A program made the translations under genes and the position numbers. Source: Actinomycetes bacterium (GTDB lineage Bacteria > Actinomycetota > Thermoleophilia > BMS3ABIN01). From it: a stretch of DNA of 14,262 nucleotides. Below the pieces are notes generated by a model. The model was given only the letters and a program-made list of their open reading frames with translations, was not told the origin of the DNA and did no database searches. Of the stretch, positions 8,828-14,262 are shown piece after piece. The stretch's first letter is position 1, and every line of letters begins with the position of its first letter. Location: assembly GCA_021790075.1 (NCBI GenBank), contig JAJYIN010000030.1:1-14262 (forward strand), in the 5' to 3' direction.

Positions 8828-9493
8828 ATGGACGTCAAAGAGGCCATCAACCGGCGGCAGAGCGTTCGCGCTTTCAGCCGCAGATCCCTGGAAAGGGAGA
8901 AGCTGACCGCGGTCCTGGAAGCGGCCCTGAGGACACCGTCATGGGCCAATACCCAGCCCTGGGAAATCTACGTGGCCGCGGGCGAAGCTCTCGAAAGGGT
9001 GCGGGCCGCGTATATGGGGAGCTTCGAGCAGGAGGAGCCGCGCCGCTCCGACATCCCCCGCCCCGAAGCATGGCCGCCGGCGATGCTGAAACGCATGGAA
9101 GAGCTGCGCGAGGCGCGGGTGAAGGCGCTGGAGGCGGATCTCGGCGGCGAGGCGGCGCGCGCGGACATGATGACGCTCAACCGGGAGTTCTTCCGGGCGC
9201 CGGCGGTCATTTACCTGTGCATGGACCGCACGTTGACCCCGTGGTCGATCTTCGATATCGGCATGCTCGCCCAGAGCATCATGCTGGCGGCGACGGAAGC
9301 CGGGTTGGGCACGATCCCGGCTTACAACCTGGTGGTCTATCCGGACATCCTGCACGAGGAACTTGACATCCCGGAGGAGCTGTCAGTCATCATCGGCATC
9401 GCCATCGGCTACCAGGATGAAGACCACCCGCAGAACCGGTTCCGCAGTAAGCGGCGCGCAGCCTCGGAAGCGGTGAGGATCAGAGAGAACTGA
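8828..9493 (+). CDS. Nitroreductase-family flavoprotein
   Basis: FMN-dependent NAD(P)H oxidoreductase of the nitroreductase superfamily, normally a homodimer. The 221-residue product has the N-terminal FMN-contact motif INRRQSVRAF (7-16) and the SWANTQPWE segment (38-46) equivalent to the common SxxNxQPW. The C-terminal part has ATEAGLGTIPAYNL and the IGIAIGYQDED...NRFRSKR signature (about 189-209), where FMN phosphate-binding basic residues usually lie. Length is normal. The natural substrate cannot be inferred; family members reduce nitroaromatics, quinones, flavins or halogenated tyrosines. It is the only plus-strand gene in the window, transcribed divergently from clpC. Its stop is 7 bp from the hsdR stop on the other strand, with no terminator between them. 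Confidence 0.93.
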   Translation: MDVKEAINRRQSVRAFSRRSLEREKLTAVLEAALRTPSWANTQPWEIYVAAGEALERVRAAYMGSFEQEEPRRSDIPRPEAWPPAMLKRMEELREARVKALEADLGGEAARADMMTLNREFFRAPAVIYLCMDRTLTPWSIFDIGMLAQSIMLAATEAGLGTIPAYNLVVYPDILHEELDIPEELSVIIGIAIGYQDEDHPQNRFRSKRRAASEAVRIREN

Positions 9494-9500
9494 ATTTACT

Positions 9501-12500
9501 TCAGCAAGAGCTTCCAGCCCAGATATCGCAAAGCACTTCCGCCTGCTCCAGCACGGTTTGTGTCGCCTGCTCCTGCTTGTCAGGTGGATAGCCGTACTTT
9601 CTCAAGATGCGCTTAACAAGCACACGCAGATGGGCACGCACGTTCTCGCGCAGGGTCCAGTCGATGGTAGCATTCTTGCGAACCGTGACAACCAGCTCCT
9701 GGGCGATCTGCTTCAGCGTTGCGTCGCCTAACACCGAAACGGCGCTGTCGTTGGTTTCCAGAGCGTCATAGAATGCCAGCTCGTCGCCGGACAGGCCCAG
9801 CTCTTCGCCGCGCCTGTCCGCCGCGCGCATCTCGCGGGCCAGCCCGATCAGCTCCTCGATCACCTGCGCCGCCTCAATAGCGCGGTTATGGTACTTGCGC
9901 AACGCCTGTTCCAGCAGCGCCGCGAAGGAGCGGGCCTCGACGACGTTCCGGCGCCGCCTGTTTTTGATCTCGCCGTCCAGCAGCTTCCTGAGCGTCTCCA
10001 CGGCCAGGTTCTTCTGCGGCATGCCGCGGACCTCATCGAGGAATTCCTCAGAAAGAATTGATATGTCGGGCTTCTTGATCCCAGCGGCATCAAAGATGTC
10101 GATTACTTCGCCGGCCACTACAGCGCCGGAAACTATCTGCCGGATTGCGTGGTCCAGGTCCGCCGGTGCCCGTTCGCTCACAGCTTTCTTTACCAGCGCT
10201 GATTTGACTGTCTGGAAAAAGCCGACATCATCCCGGATCTGCTTTGCCTCGTCTGCTGGAACAGCCAGAGCAAAAGCCTTTGATAGATCATTGACAACCA
10301 TAACGAGACGATTCTTGCCATCCTCCTGGGCTAGGATGTGATCCTGGGCGGCTGGCAGCAGCCGTAGTTGCTGCGCCGGATTACCCGCCCACGACGACCA
10401 GTCAAAGCCATGGAAAAGCCCCAGGCAGATCTCGTATCTCTCCCGCATGAGCGCCACCGCTTCAGCTTTGTCAATGGCCGCCTCGCCTGTGCCACCACTT
10501 TCCGTGTACACAGCCAGCGCCTGCTTCAGCTCGGGCGCCAGCCCCAGGTAATCGACCACCAGGCCGCCCGGCTTATCCCGGAAGACCCGGTTTACCCGCG
10601 CGATGGCCTGCATCAGACCGTGGCCGCGCATCGGCTTGTCCGCGTACATGGTATGCAGGGAAGGAACGTCGAAGCCTGTCAGCCACATATCACGCACAAT
10701 GACAAATTTAAAAGGATCATCCGGATCACGGAAACGCTCAGCCAGCCGCTCGCGCCGCTCCTTGTTGCGGATGTGTTTCTGCCACTCCGGCAGATCTGAA
10801 GCCGACCCGGTCATGACTACCTTGATGGCGCCCTTCTCGTCATCTTCATCAAACCATGCGGGGCGAAGCGCGACGATGGCGTCATGCAGATCGACGCAGA
10901 TGCGCCGGCTCATGCCAACCGCCAGGCCCTTGCCGTCCATGACCGCAAGGCGCTCCTCAAAATGGGATACCAGGTCTTCGGCGATCCTGCTTATACGCTT
11001 CTTGGTTCCCACCAGCGCTTCCAGCTGGGCCCACCTGGTCTTGAGCCGTTCCTTGTGTTCAACCTCCTCGCCCTCGGTCGCCGCTTCAAACTCGGGGTCA
11101 ACGCGGGGCATCTCCTCAGCGTCAAGCGCCAGCTTTGCCAGCCGGCTCTCGTAATAGATGGGCACGGTTGCATGATCATCCACGGCACGCTGTATGTCAT
11201 ACACGCTGATGTAGTCACCAAACACCGCACGGGTGTTCTTGTCCGCCAGTTCTATGGGCGTGCCGGTGAACCCGATGAAGGAGGCGCCGGGCAAGGCGTC
11301 GCGCATGTGCCGGGCATAGCCGTCAATGAAGTCATACTGGCTGCGGTGGGCCTCGTCGGCGATGACCACAATGTTGCGCCGCTCCGACAGCGCCGGATGG
11401 AAATCGCCTTTCTGCTCCGGGAAGAATTTCTGGATGGTGGTAAAAATGACCCCGCCCGACGCTACTTTAAGCTTCCGGCGCAGGTCGGCACGGCCGGCCG
11501 CCTGTACCGGCGGCTGCCTGAGCAGATCCCGGCAACGGGAGAAGGTGCCGAACAGCTGGTCGTCGAGATCGTTGCGGTCCGTGAGCACAACGATGGTGGG
11601 ATTCTCCATCTCCGGCTCCAGAATGATGCGGCCGGCGTAAAACGCCATGGTGAGGCTTTTGCCGGAGCCCTGCGTGTGCCAGACCACGCCGATGCGCCGG
11701 TCGCCGGGCTCGCCGCCCGGTTTGGCCGGCGCCTCATAGCTGCTGCCTGCCTCCGCCGCCAGGCTGGCGCCGGCAAGCATCTGTGACGCACGCAAAGTCT
11801 CTTCTACTGCAATATCAACAGCATGGAACTGGTGATAGCCGGCCATCTTCTTGACCAGCCCGCCGCCGGCTTCCTCTTCAAAAACGATGAAATGCCGGAC
11901 AAGTTCAAGCAGCCGCCGCCTGTCCAGCATTCCCTTGGCAATTACTTCGAGTTCCGGCAGCCGGGCGTCATCCAGTTCGCTGCCGGAGATGGTGCGCCAG
12001 GGCTTGAACCATTCGCGCCCGGCGGTGAGCGTGCCGGTGCGGGCCTCGATGCCGTCGGAGATGAGCAGGGCTTCGTTGTAGTCGAAAAGCGAGGGGATCT
12101 CCGCCTTGTAGGTCTGGAGCTGTTGATAAGCGGACCAGATGGTGGCATTCTCGTCAGCAACGTTCTTAAGCTCGATAACGATGAGCGGCAGGCCGTTGAC
12201 AAAAATGACGATGTCCGGACGCCGGTTGCTATTGTTTTCAATGACGGTAAACTGGTTGACCGCCAGCCAGTCATTATCATTAGGATTATCGAAATCAATT
12301 ACCCGCGCCTGGGCGCCGGCGATGCTTGCGTCCGGCCGTTTGTACTCGACGGTGACGCCCTCGACAAGCAGCTTGTGGAAGGCCCGGTTGCGCGATTCGA
12401 GGGATGGGCCATCAACCCGGGTGAGCCGGCGAAAGGCGTCATCGAGGGCTGCGGATGGGAGACCGGGGTTGAGCCTGCTTAGCGCCGCGCGCAGCCTTCC

Positions 12501-12647
12501 TTCCAGGATTATCTGCCCGTAATCACTCCGCTCCGCCGCCGGCATGTCCGGGGCGATGTCGGGGCCGTGGAGGACCCGGTAGCCGAGATCCGCCAGCCAC
12601 TCAAGGGCAGCGGCCTCGACACCGGATTCAGTGAAGCCGGGGGTCAT
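9501..12647 (-). CDS. hsdR: Type I restriction enzyme R (HsdR) subunit
   Basis: ATP-dependent translocase and endonuclease subunit of a type I restriction-modification complex; it needs HsdM and HsdS for target recognition. The N-terminal PD-(D/E)xK nuclease is visible as RRPDIVIF...IVIELKN (D145, E159, K161, numbered from ATG 12647). SF2 helicase motifs follow: TQGSGKS (325-331), VLTDRNDLDDQLF, DEAH (431-434), FTGTP (460-464), then FVIVRDMWLTGFD and the motif VI region QAIARVNRVFRD. A helical C-terminal region mediates complex assembly in the family. At 1048 residues it is full length. I prefer ATG 12647 (MTPGFTE..., the usual family N-terminus) over ATG 12671, whose upstream TATAAA could be a -10 box. 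The stop is convergent with the nitroreductase. Lies 76 bp after the ATPase gene. Confidence 0.95.
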   Translation of the reverse strand: MTPGFTESGVEAAALEWLADLGYRVLHGPDIAPDMPAAERSDYGQIILEGRLRAALSRLNPGLPSAALDDAFRRLTRVDGPSLESRNRAFHKLLVEGVTVEYKRPDASIAGAQARVIDFDNPNDNDWLAVNQFTVIENNSNRRPDIVIFVNGLPLIVIELKNVADENATIWSAYQQLQTYKAEIPSLFDYNEALLISDGIEARTGTLTAGREWFKPWRTISGSELDDARLPELEVIAKGMLDRRRLLELVRHFIVFEEEAGGGLVKKMAGYHQFHAVDIAVEETLRASQMLAGASLAAEAGSSYEAPAKPGGEPGDRRIGVVWHTQGSGKSLTMAFYAGRIILEPEMENPTIVVLTDRNDLDDQLFGTFSRCRDLLRQPPVQAAGRADLRRKLKVASGGVIFTTIQKFFPEQKGDFHPALSERRNIVVIADEAHRSQYDFIDGYARHMRDALPGASFIGFTGTPIELADKNTRAVFGDYISVYDIQRAVDDHATVPIYYESRLAKLALDAEEMPRVDPEFEAATEGEEVEHKERLKTRWAQLEALVGTKKRISRIAEDLVSHFEERLAVMDGKGLAVGMSRRICVDLHDAIVALRPAWFDEDDEKGAIKVVMTGSASDLPEWQKHIRNKERRERLAERFRDPDDPFKFVIVRDMWLTGFDVPSLHTMYADKPMRGHGLMQAIARVNRVFRDKPGGLVVDYLGLAPELKQALAVYTESGGTGEAAIDKAEAVALMRERYEICLGLFHGFDWSSWAGNPAQQLRLLPAAQDHILAQEDGKNRLVMVVNDLSKAFALAVPADEAKQIRDDVGFFQTVKSALVKKAVSERAPADLDHAIRQIVSGAVVAGEVIDIFDAAGIKKPDISILSEEFLDEVRGMPQKNLAVETLRKLLDGEIKNRRRRNVVEARSFAALLEQALRKYHNRAIEAAQVIEELIGLAREMRAADRRGEELGLSGDELAFYDALETNDSAVSVLGDATLKQIAQELVVTVRKNATIDWTLRENVRAHLRVLVKRILRKYGYPPDKQEQATQTVLEQAEVLCDIWAGSSC

Positions 12648-12693
12648 GTTGCGCCGCCACCCAACCGGCATTTATACGAAATTTTGAACGTCC

Positions 12694-12704
12694 GAGGATT
12701 CCTC
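12694..12704. repeat. Small palindrome GAGGA-T-TCCTC before hsdR
   Basis: Perfect 5-1-5 palindrome between the ATPase gene and hsdR, about 47 bp upstream of the preferred hsdR start. Possible operator or chance; no U-run follows it. Confidence 0.3.
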
Positions 12705-12723
12705 TGAAGTTGCCGCCCAAACA

Positions 12724-13923
12724 TCATGCCAGCCATTTTTCGGATGGTGTCAACAGGAATTCTTCCAGCGGTATGCCGTTTGCACCCACGAGCAACGTGC
12801 GCGAAACACCAAATTCATCGGCGAACGCTGTCATGCCCGGGAGCCTTGTCTTTTTAAGGCCACTCTTGACCTCGATTGCTACCAGTTTGCCCCCGTTGCA
12901 GATGACGAAATCGACCTCACGGTCCCCCCGCGACCAATAATATAACTCGGCCGTTGTGCCAATAAGGCCGTTTACGAGGCAGGCGCCCACCGCCGTCTCA
13001 ACGAGGGGCCCCCAGTATTCCGTATCCTTCCTGGCCCCTCCAAAGCCTGTCCGCGAGGCCGAGGTCATGAGCCCCGTGTTCAGGGCTAACAATTTGGGAC
13101 TTGATGCACGCCGCCGCACCTGCTGGCCTGCATATTTTTGCAGACTGGCGATCAGCCCGGCGCTCCTGAGCAAATCCAGGTAATGAGCAATTGTCGTGGT
13201 ATTGCCAGCATCCTGCAGTTGCCCCAACATCTTCTGGAACGAGAGCACGCGCCCCGAGTAGCTGCATCCCAGATCGAATACGCGCCGGAGCAGAGCCGGT
13301 TTATCAACGCGGGTCATCAGCAGGATGTCCCGGGATATCGTCGGCTCAATCAGGGACTCGCGGATATACCGGCTCCAACGCTCTTCATCATCGATAAGCT
13401 GAGCAGCGCCGGGATATCCTCCAAAATAAATGAACTGGTCGAGACTGAAAGAGAAGGCTTCGCGCATCTCCGCGAGTGACCAATGCGTAATATGCGTAAC
13501 CTCGTAACGGCCGGCCAGACTGTCACCGAGACCCTTTTGCACGAGCGGGGCGGCAGAACCGAGAATTATGACTTGCAGGCGAGAGCCACCGGCTGTGTCC
13601 TCATCCCAGAGTCTTTTTACAGTCTCCGACCAGTCAGGGATTTTCTGAATCTCATCGAGAACCAGCAGAGCGCCAGTCCCTTTGGCGGCTGTGTTGACAC
13701 TGTGCCGGGCGGTTTCCCATTGCTGCTCCAGCCACGACCTGTCCTTAAGCGCAGGCTCATCAGCCGTAGCGTAGTGCGCCGGCCCCGCGAACGCACCGAT
13801 AACCTGCCGGGCGAGGGTGGTTTTGCCGGTTTGCCGCGGGCCGCTCAGCACCTGGATGAAACGCCTCTTTTCTAAGACACGCTTTAAGAGAACCTGGAAT
13901 GTGGCTCGTTTAAATATGGCCAT
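12724..13923 (-). CDS. AAA_14/DUF4143 family ATPase
   Basis: 399-residue protein with an N-terminal AAA ATPase domain: Walker A GPRQTGKTT (28-36), Walker B LLVLDE (86-91), a sensor-like ILGSAAPL (120-127) and the family motif SLAGRYE (135-141). The middle (about 205-265) is a helical segment with winged-helix character that precedes DUF4143. The C-terminus carries the PD-(D/E)xK-like pattern EVDFVICNGGKLVAIEVKSG (D338, E351, K353), so a nuclease-fold domain is present. The biological role of this widespread family is poorly understood; members are often near restriction or toxin-antitoxin genes. ATG 13923 has AAGAAGG 6 nt upstream (13930-13936). It precedes hsdR by 76 bp on the same strand and is probably co-transcribed. 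A repeat-rich promoter lies directly upstream. Confidence 0.9.
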   Translation of the reverse strand: MAIFKRATFQVLLKRVLEKRRFIQVLSGPRQTGKTTLARQVIGAFAGPAHYATADEPALKDRSWLEQQWETARHSVNTAAKGTGALLVLDEIQKIPDWSETVKRLWDEDTAGGSRLQVIILGSAAPLVQKGLGDSLAGRYEVTHITHWSLAEMREAFSFSLDQFIYFGGYPGAAQLIDDEERWSRYIRESLIEPTISRDILLMTRVDKPALLRRVFDLGCSYSGRVLSFQKMLGQLQDAGNTTTIAHYLDLLRSAGLIASLQKYAGQQVRRRASSPKLLALNTGLMTSASRTGFGGARKDTEYWGPLVETAVGACLVNGLIGTTAELYYWSRGDREVDFVICNGGKLVAIEVKSGLKKTRLPGMTAFADEFGVSRTLLVGANGIPLEEFLLTPSEKWLA

Positions 13924-13940
13924 TTACAGCCTTCTTACAA

Positions 13941-13984
13941 ATTACTCAATACTCTGAGTAATTTTACTCGATTGATTGAGTAAT
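13941..13984. promoter_or_regulatory. Two abutting 22-bp operator-like dyads
   Basis: Dyad 1 (13941-13962) is ATTACTC-N8-GAGTAAT. Dyad 2 (13963-13984) is TTTACTC-N8-GAGTAAT. Both have 7-bp arms and an 8-bp spacer and follow each other with no gap, giving a 22-bp period, about two helical turns. The outermost arms also form a perfect 13-bp inverted repeat (13938-13950 with 13975-13987). Dyad 2 fills the spacer between the -35 and -10 of the ATPase promoter, and dyad 1 covers the -10 edge and the inferred start site. This is textbook geometry for repression by a protein binding cooperatively as two dimers. Confidence 0.75.
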
Positions 13985-13990
13985 TTGCAA
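13961..13990 (-). promoter_or_regulatory. Promoter of the ATPase (and probably hsdR) transcript
   Basis: Minus-strand -35 TTGCAA (13990-13985, 4 of 6) and -10 TAAAAT (13966-13961, 5 of 6) with an 18-bp spacer. Predicted start near 13954, about 30 nt before the ATG. The surrounding DNA is markedly AT-rich. Confidence 0.6.
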
Positions 13991-14016
13991 GGAAATTACC
14001 AGCAGGGATTCAGCTA

Positions 14017-14055
14017 AACATGCATTTAATGCATATTGCTTTGATGATGCATGTT
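14017..14055. repeat. ATGCAT cluster with 9-bp inverted repeat
   Basis: AACATGCAT (14017-14025) and ATGCATGTT (14047-14055) are a perfect inverted repeat around 21 bp. A third ATGCAT lies between them (14029-14034). The cluster sits directly after the stop of the pRiA4b ORF-3 family gene. It could fold into a hairpin at the 3' end of that transcript, but no U-run follows it; it may also be part of the ATPase gene control region. Confidence 0.45.
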
Positions 14056-14059
14056 GGGT

Positions 14060-14262
14060 TCAGTCTTCAGCAAACATCTTCCACAGCGGCACGTTGTTCT
14101 CGGCATCGTCCAGGTCATTGTTGATCTCATCCAGATCAAAGGCTTCGGGATCGAAGCCGCCGCCGATCCATTCCCGCAGCTCTTCATGACGCGGGTTGGT
14201 TGCGTCGTTGATAGCCTCCAGGAATTCGCCGTAGCCCCACGGCCCGCCAACGTCTTCAGGCG
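14060..14262 (-). CDS. Plasmid pRiA4b ORF-3 family protein, C-terminal fragment
   Basis: The last 66 codons before TGA at 14060-14062; the gene runs off the right edge. The motif PEDVGGPWGYGEFLEA (1-16 of the fragment), followed by HEELREWIGGGFDPEAFDLDEIN (25-47), is the typical C-terminus of the pRiA4b ORF-3-like family (often CPPEDxGGPWGY...). The function of this family is not established; it is scattered on plasmids and in variable chromosomal regions, which fits the accessory character of this end. It lies on the same strand as the ATPase gene and hsdR, 136 bp upstream of the ATPase start. Confidence 0.85.
   Translation of the reverse strand, partial: PEDVGGPWGYGEFLEAINDATNPRHEELREWIGGGFDPEAFDLDEINNDLDDAENNVPLWKMFAED

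Noticed and set aside
14026..14250. 74-codon minus-strand frame overlapping the right-end gene
   Set aside because: It is another frame of the pRiA4b ORF-3 family C-terminus, whose frame has a clear family motif.

Overview
The window is a GC-rich bacterial chromosome segment. A long housekeeping operon on the minus strand occupies about 1-8700. A single plus-strand nitroreductase gene follows (8828-9493), and then a minus-strand accessory, defence-type block (9501-14262). The housekeeping order, read in the direction of transcription, is clpC - radA - disA - carD - ispD - ispF - ASCH-domain gene - gltX. The carD-ispD-ispF order with radA and disA close by is known from Actinobacteriota such as Mycobacterium. 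The overall clpC-radA-disA-...-ispD-ispF-gltX order is known from Bacillus and relatives. A deep-branching, high-GC Gram-positive lineage, probably in or near Actinobacteriota, is the best guess, but no taxonomic marker here settles it.

Housekeeping block: genes are tightly packed, with overlaps of 17 bp (clpC/radA) and 8 bp (ispD/ispF). The only internal gap of any size is the 151-bp carD-ispD spacer. The block joins protein quality control (ClpC), DNA repair (RadA), c-di-AMP synthesis (DisA), RNA-polymerase promoter control (CarD), two steps of MEP isoprenoid synthesis (IspD, IspF), a small ASCH-domain protein and glutamyl-tRNA synthetase (cut by the left edge). A perfect extended -10 element at 8682-8690 on the minus strand probably drives the operon. 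It would give clpC an unusually long leader of roughly 470 nt that holds several perfect inverted repeats.

The 8209-8827 intergenic region holds this leader, the clpC promoter, a divergent extended -10 promoter for the nitroreductase, and a 7-8-7 dyad just upstream of that promoter.

Accessory block: hsdR (type I restriction, R subunit) ends tail to tail with the nitroreductase, with 7 bp between the stop codons. Upstream of hsdR, on the same strand, is an AAA_14/DUF4143 ATPase, and beyond it the 3' end of a plasmid pRiA4b ORF-3 family gene that runs off the right edge. No hsdM or hsdS is in the window. The AT-rich gap (about 34% GC over 13931-14060) before the ATPase gene holds the most striking non-coding signal: two directly abutting 22-bp dyads with the same arm sequence and the same 8-bp spacer, laid over a good -35/-10 promoter in a repressor-like geometry.
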